Below are positions 52,229 to 61,475 of a stretch of DNA of 64,000 nucleotides, one piece after another. The notes beneath the pieces are model-generated. The model did not search any database and was not told where the DNA came from. It worked only from the letters and a program-made list of their open reading frames with translations. The DNA comes from Thermohalobaculum sp039821125 (lineage in GTDB: Bacteria; Pseudomonadota; Alphaproteobacteria; Rhodobacterales; Rhodobacteraceae). Position 1 is the stretch's first letter. The number at the start of each line of letters is the position of its first letter. The stretch spans positions 74,691 through 138,690 of the forward strand of contig JBCBOR010000004.1 of assembly GCA_039821125.1 (NCBI GenBank), read 5' to 3'. The position numbers and the translations under genes were made by a program.

Positions 52229-52816
52229 TCACGCGGCGGCGCCCGGCGTGACGATCACCGAGAGATAAACTGCAGGCAGTTTACGCAGCTCCAGCGGTCC
52301 GTGTGCTGCGCCCGAATCGAAGAACAGCGAATCGCCGGGGTGCAGAACATAGGTCTGGTCGCCGTGGGCATAGGTCACCTCACCTTCCAGCATGTAGAGG
52401 AACTCGACCCCTTCGTGCTGGAAAATCGGATAGGCATCCGAGGTCTCGTCCAACGTGATCAGATAGGGCTCGACCTGCACCGCACTGCGCAGCCCGTGGC
52501 CGAGCAACTGATAGCGGTGCCCCTTGGCGCTGCCGCGCCGTTCGATGGTCAATCCCTCGCCCGCGCGGACAAAGGTCGCCTCGCGTTTCTCGTCTGCCGT
52601 CGTGAAGAAACTGCCGATCGGCATGTTCAGCGCCCCGGCCAGCGCCTGCAGGGTCGCGAGCGAGGGTGACGTCTGGCCGTTCTCGATCTTCGACAGCATC
52701 CCCGTCGACAGCGTGGCCGCCGCGGCAAGATCGGCCAAGGTCATGCCCAGGGCGGTGCGGAGCGCGCGGACCTGCGCGCCGACCAGCATCTCAAGCGGTA
52801 TCTGCGGTGTCGTCAT
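52229..52816 (-). CDS. XRE-cupin family transcriptional regulator
   Basis: Protein of 195 residues: helix-turn-helix (about 12-66; LRTALGMTLADLAAAATLST and GMLSKIENGQTSPSLATLQ) followed by a cupin sensor domain (about 110-190; HEGVEFLYMLEGEVTYAHGD, LHPGDSLFFDSGAAHGP). Regulators of this type control amine and glutamine-related catabolism and bind a small ligand in the cupin. It lies immediately upstream of glxBCD on the same strand, and the inverted repeats at 52180-52217 are its probable operator. Confidence 0.9.
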   Translation of the reverse strand: MTTPQIPLEMLVGAQVRALRTALGMTLADLAAAATLSTGMLSKIENGQTSPSLATLQALAGALNMPIGSFFTTADEKREATFVRAGEGLTIERRGSAKGHRYQLLGHGLRSAVQVEPYLITLDETSDAYPIFQHEGVEFLYMLEGEVTYAHGDQTYVLHPGDSLFFDSGAAHGPLELRKLPAVYLSVIVTPGAAA

Positions 52817-52855
52817 GGCCGGGACGCTAGCGGGTGGCCGCGGGCGGGGGAAGCG

Positions 52856-55800
52856 TCACTTGCGCTCAATCCGTTCAATCCCCGTCCATTCCGGGTCGCG
52901 CGCCAGATCGGCATGGCGACGGCACCGCTCGGTCAGCATCAACAGCAACGGATCGTCAGGCGCGACCGCCCGGCATTGCTGGAAAAGCTCCGCCGCCTGA
53001 TCGATGGCGCCGGAGCGGTAGAGCCTGAGGCCCCGTGCCACGTCCTCGCGTACCCTCAGTTTCTGATCGCGAACCGCGCGGGGATCTGCGTCGAAGACTT
53101 CGAACAGGCGTACCGGAGCCTCGCGCCCGACGACCGTGACCAGATCGACCTCGCGGATCAGATAGCGGTCCGGGTCGGGCAGGGTGCGATAGGTGCCCTG
53201 GCTGATCAGCAGCCCGAGATTGTAGTGCTTGGTCAGCCCCTCGATCCGTGCGGCGAGGTTCACCGTATCGCCGATCACGCCGCACTTCATGCGGTTGGCC
53301 GCCCCGATGGTGCCGAAGATCATCTCGCCCGAGGCAATGCCGATGCCGATCCGGATGGGGATATGACCCTCGGCCTCCCGCCTCCGGGTCCAGGCACGCA
53401 GATCGCGCATCATGGTGATCGCCGCGTCCAGAGCCGCCTCGGGTCCCCGGTCGAAAACGGCCATGACCGCATCGCCCACATAACTGTCAACGAAGCCGCC
53501 CCCGGCCTGCACCGCCGGCTCCATCTTGGACAGGTAGGTGTTGATGAACTCGATCGCGTCCGCGGGCTCCATCGCCTCGACCAGCGAGGTAAAGCCACGG
53601 ATGTCCGAGAACAGGATCGACGCCTCGGCCTGCACGTGATCGCCCAGCTTCACATCGGTGATCGACGGACGTCCGATGGTCTCGAGGAAGTGGTGCGGGA
53701 CAAAGCGCGCATGGGCCGAGGTCAGCTCGACCTGCCTTTCCAACGAAGTGCGCAGTTCATCATAGAGCTGGGCGTTCTCGATCGAGACAGCGGCCTGGGT
53801 GCCCAACGTCTGGACCGTGGCGCAGCGCTCCGCCGTGAAGGCGCCCAGGACCTGAGCATTCTCGAGATAGACGATCCCGACCACTTCGCCCTTCGAAAGC
53901 AGCGGTGCACACAGCGCCGATGCCGGGGTTGCGCGCCGGATATAGGGGTCATCGGCAAAGCTGCGATCGACGGTGATATCATCCAGCACGATCCGGTCAC
54001 CCGAGCGCAGGACATAGTTGGCGATGCTGTGCGGCAGCCCCTCGTGATCCTCGAGCATCAGGCCGGACAGAAGCTGCACATCGCCGCGCGCATCCATCTC
54101 TGCCGCCACGCACATCGTATCGTCCTCGCGCAGCAGCAGCACGCCGCGTTCCGCGCCGGCATTGACGACCATGGCGCGCATGACGCCGGTGACCACATCC
54201 TTCAGCGAGACCTGCTGCGCCAGCGCCGAAGCCGCACGGATCACCGTCGCCGCATCCACGGACTGGCTGGTCGAGGTCGAGCTTGAGTCGCTGGAAGAAT
54301 CGTCCTGTACCTTGGGCGCCGCCGCAGGCGGGATCAGCGCGCCGTGCCGGTCGCGCAGGGCGTTGGCCCATCCATTGGCTCCCCAGATCTCCAGCGCTGT
54401 CAGAGCTTCAGGCAGATAGCGCCGTGCGGCTTCGGTGGCTCCGACCCGGCTGTAGAACAGCGCCGCGCGTTCAAGGAACACCCCGACATCGTGCAGCGCG
54501 CCCGCGCGCCGGGCCGCGGCAATCGCCTCCTCGAACCTCTTCATCGCGGCGCCGGTCTTGCCGTCAAGCGCGGCGATCTCGGCGCGCAACAACAGCGCGC
54601 GATGCTGGAAGGTGCGCGGTGCGTGGCGGGCCCAGCGGTCCTGCCTGCGCATCAGGCGCTTTGCCCGGCTGCGGCTGGCCATGCGCTGCGCCAGAACCTG
54701 ACCCGTGCTGAGCTCGATCAGGCAGAGCGCCTCATAGAACTGATAGAAGCCCTGATAGGCCATCGAGAGGATACCGTTCTCGTTCTCGGCCATGCTGCGG
54801 GCATGATCCAGCGTGGTGGCATAGTCACCCGCCATCAACGCCTCGAGCATCTTGTACTTGTGAAAATAGGCCAGCGAGGTCGCATCTGCCTGCTCGGACC
54901 AGAGCGCAAAGTTCTCCACCTCGTCAAAGACCTCGACGTAGGTGTCGTCCGGCAGACCCCGCATCCGCCCAATGCTGGCGCGGGCCATGGTCATCACGCG
55001 GCGGGTCTTCTCGTGCGGGCTGACCATCACGGCGGCAAGGTGATCGGTCAGGAACTCCGAGACCTTCGGCAGCGCCATGCCTGACATCAGCGCGTAGGAG
55101 GCATGCCCATAGCGGCTGTACCCGTGGTATTCGAGATCGCCTGCGCTGATCGCCTTGTCCATCGCCTCGCGATAGACCGGCAGCGTATCCTCGAGCGGTG
55201 CCGTCCAATGCTGGATGAAACCGGCAAATACCATCAGGATGCGCCCCTCGATATCCTGAGCACCGAGGTTGATCGCCGCCTGCCGTGCCAGCTCGCCATA
55301 GGCCAGACCGCGTTTGGGATCGCCAAGAACGGCACAATGCAGCATGCCATAGATCACATAGCCATAGGCCGAGGCAGGTGCGTTGCCGTAGCGCACGGAC
55401 ATGCGCACCATGCGCAGCGCGATCAGCGGCAGCAGGTTCGGCGCGCTGAAATAGGCCGGAGGGGCCAGCAGCACCAGCACCCGCATCGCGGCTTTCTTGT
55501 GCGGATCCTTCATGCGCCGCATGTTCAGAAGGCTCTCGTCCGAGCGACGCGACAGCTCGGACTTCGTGATCAATAGCTCGCGCAGGACCCGAGGCAGTTT
55601 CGGACGCTCGGGCAGTCTGACCCCGAGCAGGCTGAGCGCGCGCAACCCGACGGTCAAGGCACGAAGATATTTGATTTGCCCGGTGTGGATCAGGATCATC
55701 AGCTCGAACACCCGCACCTGGTCGAGCGCATCAAGCGGACGCTCGAGCAGCGCGGTGGCGATCTTCTCGGCGCGCCGGTCGTCGCCCTGCAGATAGGCGG

Positions 55801-58114
55801 CCTCGGCCGTCTCGAGTGTTACCGAGAACATCAGATCCGGCGACTTTGCCCAGGCATCCGCGCCGAGAATGTCGTTGGTGACCGAGAGATAGCAGAGCGC
55901 GGCGTCATAGGCGTTCGCGGCCTTTGACTGCCGCGCGGCACGAAGCGACAGGTCCCGCAGCCGCCCGAGGTGTCCGGCATCCAGGAACCGCCGCCCGGCA
56001 ATCAGGTGGTCCGTCACCTCCATCAACTGAGCATCGGGCTGGTCCGTCGGAACCCGCTCGAGCATCAGCGCGCCAAGACGGGCATGGATCTCGGCCCGCC
56101 GGTCTGCGGCCAGCATCGAGTTGGCCGCGCTCTGCACCCGGTCGTGCTGGAACCGGTAGTGCGTGGCTGCCTCGTCCGGCTCTGCCGCGATCGGGGTGAG
56201 AACCTCTGCACGCACCGCAGGCTCCAAAGCCCGGACAACCTCGTACCCGGCCCGGTCCGAGGCGCGCGCCAGCAGATCGAGATCGACCTGTGTGCCCATG
56301 CATGCGGCCAGACGCACCATGTCCTGGGTGCCGGGCGGCAACTCGAGGATGCGCTCCACCACCAGATCCGCAACATTGTCGGTGATCTGTTCGGCTCTCA
56401 ACTGCGCCAGATCCCAGGTAAAGCCGCCCTCGGCGGTTCGCCTGAGCAGGCCTTTGCGGTTCAGCGCCATCAGGAACTGTCGCACGAAGAACGGGTTGCC
56501 GCCGGTCTTGGCGTGGACCATTGCCGCGACATCTTGCACGCGCGCCCGGTCGCTCTCCAACGCGTCGATCAGAAGATCGCAAACACAATCGACGGTCAGT
56601 GGACCAACCACGTGCTCCGGCGGGACAGCGCAACGCCCCTCGAGCGAGGAGATCATCACGCGCACCGGATGGGCCGGCCCGATCTCGTTATCGCGGTATG
56701 CGGTCAGGAGTGTGAAGTGCCGGATCTCGGGATCGGTCAGCAAAAGCTCGATCAGGGCGCGTGAGGCACTGTCGGACCATTGCAGATCGTCGAGAAACAT
56801 GACCAGCGGCGCCTCGGCCTGGCAGAGCGCCTTTACGAACCGGCGAAAGACCAGCGACATCCGGATCTGCGCCTCGTTCAGCCCAAGCTCGGCCACTGGC
56901 GGCTGTGGGCCGAGCAATGCCTCGTAGCGCGGCAGGATATCCAGCAGCACCTGCGCATTGGGGCTGAGCGCATCCAGAAGACGGGTGCGCCACGCCTCGA
57001 CATCCGCCGCTGTCCCTGACAGCAATTTGCGCAGCAGAGCGTTGAAGGCATCGAGGATCGCGCCGTAAGGCCGGGTCCGGTCGAACTGATCGAACTTGCC
57101 CTGCACGAACGTACCGCCTGCCGTCGTCACCGGGGCGATCAGCGCTTCGATCACCGCGGACTTGCCGATGCCGGACTGCCCACCCAGACGGATCAACTGT
57201 GTCTCGCCATCCTTTGCCTGCGTCAGCGTTCGGACCAGGTTAACGATCAGCGCATCCCGGCCATAGAGACGGTCCGGGATCACCAGCCCAGGCCCGGTGG
57301 CGGCAGACGTTCGTCCTCCGCGCAATGCGAGCAGAAGATCCGACGCGGACTGGAACCGGTCCTCGGGGTTCTTCGCGATCAGGCGCATGACGATATCCGA
57401 CAGCCGGGACGGCACCTCCGCGATGACCTCTGCAGGCGGTGGAGGAACCTCGGTCAGATGCCGGTGAAAGACGGTCGCCGGGCTTTCGTCATCGAACGGG
57501 CGCCGGGCCGTGAGGAGTTCGTAGAGGGTGATCCCCAGAGAATAGAGATCCGCCCGCGCGTCCACACCGCGGTTCATCCGCCCGGTCTGCTCCGGCGCCA
57601 TATAGGCAGGCGTCCCCTCGGCAAGCATGGCTTTGGGCGTGTTCGCATCCGCCTCGACGCGGATCGCAAGGCAGAAGTCGATCAGATGGGCGGTCGACAG
57701 ATCGGCAGGGGCAACGATGTTTGACGGTTTGATGTCCCGGTGGATCACGCCCTTGCTGTGCAGATACTCCAGCGCCTCTGCCATGGCGATGGCGATCCCC
57801 TGGACATGGTAGGGGTCAACCGGAGAGCCCGTCACCGCATCCAGTGATCGGTGTCCGCCATCTGCGAAGACCAGCATCGGTCCATGCTCGGTGTGGATGT
57901 GCTGCTCGGCCCGAATGATATGCTCGTGGGTCAGGCCGCGGGTAATCGCGAATTCATTCTCCAGCCGTTCCGCCGCGCGCACGCCGGTCGCGCCCTCGGC
58001 GAACGTCTTCAGCACGACATTGTCCGGCGCAGCGCCAAGGCGCCCGCGATGAATTGAAAACGTTCGTCCTTGCCGGAGCAGCTCGGTCAGAACCGGGCTC
58101 TGGTCTTCTTCCAT
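52856..58114 (-). CDS. Multidomain Ser/Thr kinase - AAA ATPase - TPR - GAF - class III nucleotide cyclase
   Basis: Protein of 1752 residues. Kinase (about 12-265): Lys36, HRDIKPSN (125-132), but DFG replaced by DFC (146-148). ATPase (about 280-520): Walker A GGQSGIGKSA and a VMFLDDLQWSDSAS Walker B. Helical/TPR region (about 600-1260). GAF (about 1290-1455). Class III cyclase (about 1495-1660): LFSDIRGFTSL and YVGDAVMAVFD carry the two metal Asp, then GVIGDTVNLAARIEG. A TPR-like tail ends the protein. Start 58114 has AAGGGTGGA upstream. Similar kinase-ATPase-GAF proteins usually end in a histidine kinase; here a cyclase takes that place. Probably a cytosolic signal integrator. Confidence 0.88.
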   Translation of the reverse strand: MEEDQSPVLTELLRQGRTFSIHRGRLGAAPDNVVLKTFAEGATGVRAAERLENEFAITRGLTHEHIIRAEQHIHTEHGPMLVFADGGHRSLDAVTGSPVDPYHVQGIAIAMAEALEYLHSKGVIHRDIKPSNIVAPADLSTAHLIDFCLAIRVEADANTPKAMLAEGTPAYMAPEQTGRMNRGVDARADLYSLGITLYELLTARRPFDDESPATVFHRHLTEVPPPPAEVIAEVPSRLSDIVMRLIAKNPEDRFQSASDLLLALRGGRTSAATGPGLVIPDRLYGRDALIVNLVRTLTQAKDGETQLIRLGGQSGIGKSAVIEALIAPVTTAGGTFVQGKFDQFDRTRPYGAILDAFNALLRKLLSGTAADVEAWRTRLLDALSPNAQVLLDILPRYEALLGPQPPVAELGLNEAQIRMSLVFRRFVKALCQAEAPLVMFLDDLQWSDSASRALIELLLTDPEIRHFTLLTAYRDNEIGPAHPVRVMISSLEGRCAVPPEHVVGPLTVDCVCDLLIDALESDRARVQDVAAMVHAKTGGNPFFVRQFLMALNRKGLLRRTAEGGFTWDLAQLRAEQITDNVADLVVERILELPPGTQDMVRLAACMGTQVDLDLLARASDRAGYEVVRALEPAVRAEVLTPIAAEPDEAATHYRFQHDRVQSAANSMLAADRRAEIHARLGALMLERVPTDQPDAQLMEVTDHLIAGRRFLDAGHLGRLRDLSLRAARQSKAANAYDAALCYLSVTNDILGADAWAKSPDLMFSVTLETAEAAYLQGDDRRAEKIATALLERPLDALDQVRVFELMILIHTGQIKYLRALTVGLRALSLLGVRLPERPKLPRVLRELLITKSELSRRSDESLLNMRRMKDPHKKAAMRVLVLLAPPAYFSAPNLLPLIALRMVRMSVRYGNAPASAYGYVIYGMLHCAVLGDPKRGLAYGELARQAAINLGAQDIEGRILMVFAGFIQHWTAPLEDTLPVYREAMDKAISAGDLEYHGYSRYGHASYALMSGMALPKVSEFLTDHLAAVMVSPHEKTRRVMTMARASIGRMRGLPDDTYVEVFDEVENFALWSEQADATSLAYFHKYKMLEALMAGDYATTLDHARSMAENENGILSMAYQGFYQFYEALCLIELSTGQVLAQRMASRSRAKRLMRRQDRWARHAPRTFQHRALLLRAEIAALDGKTGAAMKRFEEAIAAARRAGALHDVGVFLERAALFYSRVGATEAARRYLPEALTALEIWGANGWANALRDRHGALIPPAAAPKVQDDSSSDSSSTSTSQSVDAATVIRAASALAQQVSLKDVVTGVMRAMVVNAGAERGVLLLREDDTMCVAAEMDARGDVQLLSGLMLEDHEGLPHSIANYVLRSGDRIVLDDITVDRSFADDPYIRRATPASALCAPLLSKGEVVGIVYLENAQVLGAFTAERCATVQTLGTQAAVSIENAQLYDELRTSLERQVELTSAHARFVPHHFLETIGRPSITDVKLGDHVQAEASILFSDIRGFTSLVEAMEPADAIEFINTYLSKMEPAVQAGGGFVDSYVGDAVMAVFDRGPEAALDAAITMMRDLRAWTRRREAEGHIPIRIGIGIASGEMIFGTIGAANRMKCGVIGDTVNLAARIEGLTKHYNLGLLISQGTYRTLPDPDRYLIREVDLVTVVGREAPVRLFEVFDADPRAVRDQKLRVREDVARGLRLYRSGAIDQAAELFQQCRAVAPDDPLLLMLTERCRRHADLARDPEWTGIERIERK

Positions 58115-58285
58115 CTCGGCATCCACCCTTGGTCGCGAGCATACACGCAACGGGTCGAGGTGTCAGTTATGGTCCAATTGCGGCGCCGAGATGACGGACG
58201 ATGTGTTGTATAAACGACTGCTTTACTTTTGCATCCTGCTACTGCCGCGCCGGTTTCGATGACATTCTCGCGAAAAGGTTGTGTG

Positions 58286-58303
58286 CCGGGATCAAGGCCC
58301 GGG
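58286..58303 (-). terminator. Weak hairpin downstream of the lipoxygenase gene
   Basis: On the minus strand CCGGG-CCTTGAT-CCCGG, 29 bases after the stop, followed by CACACAACCTTTT. The 14-base core recurs in the same orientation relative to its gene after the divergent gene ending at 62351. Short stem, so low confidence as a terminator. The rest of 58115-58331 shows no gene. Confidence 0.35.
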
Positions 58304-58331
58304 TCCTGGTGTCAGATGGACTGTCAGCCCG

Positions 58332-61220
58332 TCAGGCCGTGATGCTGCACGCCACCTGTTTCGGGTCGAGATAGGTATAGGGCACGTCCAACGCGCGGTT
58401 CCGCGCCTCGATCTGTTCGGCCAGAGCGAACAACTCGCGCCGGAACTCGGTCACGATGGGCAGGACCCCCTGCGTGCCCGCAAAGAACCGCCAGTGGAAC
58501 TTGCCGATCGGCATCTCGGTCTCGCGGCTCAACAGGCGCACCATCAGGATCTGGATCGAGGCCGCCTTGAACGGGGGCATGGCGCGGGCGAGATCCGTCT
58601 CGGTCCAGTCCTCGGTCGTCTTCCTCGGCGGCTCGCGATAGAGCGCGCCGGGCGTGTTCGGGATGTACCCGTAATAGTCGTACTGCCCGTTGTTCACCGC
58701 GGCGTGCCCCGCCGTGGCCGCATAGATGATCCGGGTCAGGACCTCGACCAGCACGGCCCTGGACGTGAACCCATCGTCGCCGCCCGGCATGCCGCGGACA
58801 TTGCCGCCCTCGGTGCTCCGAACCTCGTGATGAAACGCCTGTAACTCCCAATCGTCGATCACGTCCTGATCGCTGTTATAGAAGTAGTCGACCATGTTGG
58901 TGACATAGCGCTCGATCACCCCCCAAAGCGCCAGCGCATCATCGCGCCAGGGGAAGTTCGGCAGCACCTCGCAGTCATCCAGCCCCCGCGCCTTGATGTC
59001 GGCGGGGATGTTGTGCATCTCGAAATCCCACTGCTCCCACCAGGCCCGGCCCATCAGCTCGAACGCCCCCTTCGCGCCGATCGCCATGGTCTTGTCGATG
59101 GGACCGCCGGGCGCCAGCATCGCCGTGCGGGCCGAGTTGTTGACCGCCATCGTGTATTCCAGATGCGGCATCAGCAGCTTGTTGATCGGGTGCGCATCCG
59201 GCAGCGTGCGGTGCATGGCAACATCGAAGACCTCGACGATCAGGTGACCGTGCAGCAGATGTTCGACCACTTCGTGCATCTGCGCATCGGCAGACGCCGT
59301 ATAGGCCTTCACCGCCAGCCATAGCTGCGCGTCATCCTTGGGTGTGAAGATCGGGCCGCCGTCCGGCGTCTGGTAAAGCTGGATCGCGATGGGCTTCAAC
59401 GAGCCATCGGGCCGCGCATAGTACAGCGCCTTTGGATGCGCCAGATAGCGCCCCGGCTTGACCGAGATCCCCTTCAGCATCGCGTAGTTGCACCAGAAGA
59501 GACGCCCGGCCGCCATCGCGCTCTCCAGCGTCTCGCCCTCATCCAGCAGGCCGTCGACATGTTCATCTGTCACCGGGAAATCGGGATCGAACGCCTCGTA
59601 GCGCCGCAGCATCAACGGGTTCAGCCCGGCCAACCGTTGGCGGCCATACTCCGCGTCATCACGCCAGTTCTTCATCGACAGCGGTTTGTCGCGATACCCC
59701 CAGAAAAGGTGGCGATAGACCGACAGCCCCTCGCGATCGGTCAGCTTCTTCTCGATCCAACTCAGCACCAGCGAGACGACGGACGCGCCGATGATCTTGT
59801 AGAGCCGCCCTTGGATGTACTGGCTGTACTGCTCCTCGGGTGGCAGGGTCCGGATGAACGGCGGCAGCGGCATCTTCACCGACGGGCGATCCACCGGGTC
59901 CTTCTCGTAGATCTTGAAGACCCGCTGATACCAGGGTTTTGCTTCCCACAGGGTGCTGCCATGGCTCGCCTCGGTCTCGATATAGCCGTGCAGATACTGG
60001 TAGAGGCCGCGCGCCCTCTCGAGATCGCGCGCGCGCATGATGCCGCGCTCCTCGGTGTCATGCTGCGGCAGGCAGGGCCGCATGTAGACGTCTTGTGAGA
60101 CCAGCGTCGAGGTCGTCTCGTCCGCGAAATCCGCCGCGGTCTTGTCGCGCGCGTCGGGGATTGGCGGCTTCTGGCCGAAGAACTTGTAGACCGCCAGACG
60201 TGCGCGCCGGGGCCACCACCCACCCAGACGCAGATAATCGATCGAGGCACCGTCCTCGAACCCCGTCGCCGGGACGACGCTCAGCGTGCCCGCGGGGAGG
60301 TGACGCAGCGAGAACAGACACCGGTTGCCATCCTCGTAACTCATGGCCGAGGTGATGGTGACATCGGCCAGATCATGCCAGGGGCATTCATCCTCGTTCC
60401 ACGGGTAGAGCGAGTTCAGCTCATAGTTCCGGTCATCACTCGGGCGCCAGTCGAGGATCTGGATCTGGAGACGGTATTTGACGTCGCTCTCGCTCAGCCG
60501 CGCACGGTACTCGTCCTTCAGGTAGTTCCGGGTCTTGTCCTCGTGCGACAGCGCCTCCTGAAACCACGGCGTGTCGAGGTCATCCTCCTCCGGGATGCCA
60601 TCATCCTCGACCTCGCCGGTCTCGGGCAGCAGGCGGAACTTGGCATACCGCTCGACGCCGTCTTTCGCGTGATATCGGATCGGGATCTGGCTGTAGTAGT
60701 GCAGGTTCGCAAAACTCGAAGGATTGCGCCGCACGGCATCGCGCACATTGAAATAACAGCGCGGGTTGCGCTTGAAGTACTCGACCAGATGCGCCCGCCC
60801 GCCCTTCATCCGGGCCCGCATGAACTGCCAGAACGTGTCCATGTTCCAGAACGGTGTCGTGTTGCCGTTGTTCATCAGCATGTCGAACGGGCTCGAGACA
60901 TTCTCGTCGGCGAACTTGATCGAGGCCGCGCGGACCACCAAGGCCGCATCGTCCATGAAACTGACCGAGGCATGGCGCATCCGGCAGGGGAATTCCTTGC
61001 CCGGCTCGAAGAACTTCGTCTCGGGGATGTCCAGATCGTCACGGATTTTGACATGGCCGCGCACGACAAGACCGTTCTCGTGGCTCATCCGCTCGCGTGT
61101 GAAGATCGAGTTCAGCGTGATCAGCAGGATCAGGACCGGCCGCATCAGGACCATGAAGGTCCAACTCCGGTGGAACCGCTCCCACTTCAGGACAAAGAAA
61201 TCCCGGATCGCCTCTGACAT
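58332..61220 (-). CDS. Catalase-related heme domain fused to lipoxygenase (AOS-LOX-like)
   Basis: Protein of 962 residues. A hydrophobic helix (about 21-40) precedes a catalase/allene-oxide-synthase-like heme domain (about 45-350): distal His47 in a H-x-x-G-x(4)-G spacing, SVSFMDDAALVVRAASIKFA, FDMLMNNGNTTPFWNM, RNYLKDEYRARL, and proximal R341-x-x-x-Y345. The C-terminal lipoxygenase (about 390-962) has iron ligands His654 and His659 (EHLLHGH), His839 and Asn843 (HAAVNNGQY), with HPINKLLMPH between. The last residue is Ala, not the usual Ile. It likely oxygenates a polyunsaturated fatty acid and converts the hydroperoxide in the heme domain. ATG 61220; divergent from 61476. Confidence 0.88.
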   Translation of the reverse strand: MSEAIRDFFVLKWERFHRSWTFMVLMRPVLILLITLNSIFTRERMSHENGLVVRGHVKIRDDLDIPETKFFEPGKEFPCRMRHASVSFMDDAALVVRAASIKFADENVSSPFDMLMNNGNTTPFWNMDTFWQFMRARMKGGRAHLVEYFKRNPRCYFNVRDAVRRNPSSFANLHYYSQIPIRYHAKDGVERYAKFRLLPETGEVEDDGIPEEDDLDTPWFQEALSHEDKTRNYLKDEYRARLSESDVKYRLQIQILDWRPSDDRNYELNSLYPWNEDECPWHDLADVTITSAMSYEDGNRCLFSLRHLPAGTLSVVPATGFEDGASIDYLRLGGWWPRRARLAVYKFFGQKPPIPDARDKTAADFADETTSTLVSQDVYMRPCLPQHDTEERGIMRARDLERARGLYQYLHGYIETEASHGSTLWEAKPWYQRVFKIYEKDPVDRPSVKMPLPPFIRTLPPEEQYSQYIQGRLYKIIGASVVSLVLSWIEKKLTDREGLSVYRHLFWGYRDKPLSMKNWRDDAEYGRQRLAGLNPLMLRRYEAFDPDFPVTDEHVDGLLDEGETLESAMAAGRLFWCNYAMLKGISVKPGRYLAHPKALYYARPDGSLKPIAIQLYQTPDGGPIFTPKDDAQLWLAVKAYTASADAQMHEVVEHLLHGHLIVEVFDVAMHRTLPDAHPINKLLMPHLEYTMAVNNSARTAMLAPGGPIDKTMAIGAKGAFELMGRAWWEQWDFEMHNIPADIKARGLDDCEVLPNFPWRDDALALWGVIERYVTNMVDYFYNSDQDVIDDWELQAFHHEVRSTEGGNVRGMPGGDDGFTSRAVLVEVLTRIIYAATAGHAAVNNGQYDYYGYIPNTPGALYREPPRKTTEDWTETDLARAMPPFKAASIQILMVRLLSRETEMPIGKFHWRFFAGTQGVLPIVTEFRRELFALAEQIEARNRALDVPYTYLDPKQVACSITA

Positions 61221-61475
61221 GCCTCGCTCCCCCTCGTGGCCGCTGGCGCAAGATTTTACCAATGGTCTCAGGGGCGTGGCAGTTCGTCAAACAGATTAGC
61301 GGCCGCCCCGGCGTGGCACCTGGTCCTGATAGAAACCGTCACGTCCAGGCATTAGCACTTCGTTCATGAATTCGCCCAAGGGTTGAGTTCGCGTTTGATC
61401 GACTACCCGGAACGACTCCCTGCGTTTCTGGCGCGCGATCATCGCGGGAGAGAGCCAGAATGGTGAGGAAGACGT

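Noticed and set aside
58324..58851. Separate small gene at the 3' end of the lipoxygenase region
   Set aside because: Frame-shifted shadow of the lipoxygenase; the in-frame protein carries HAAVN and the expected C-terminus.
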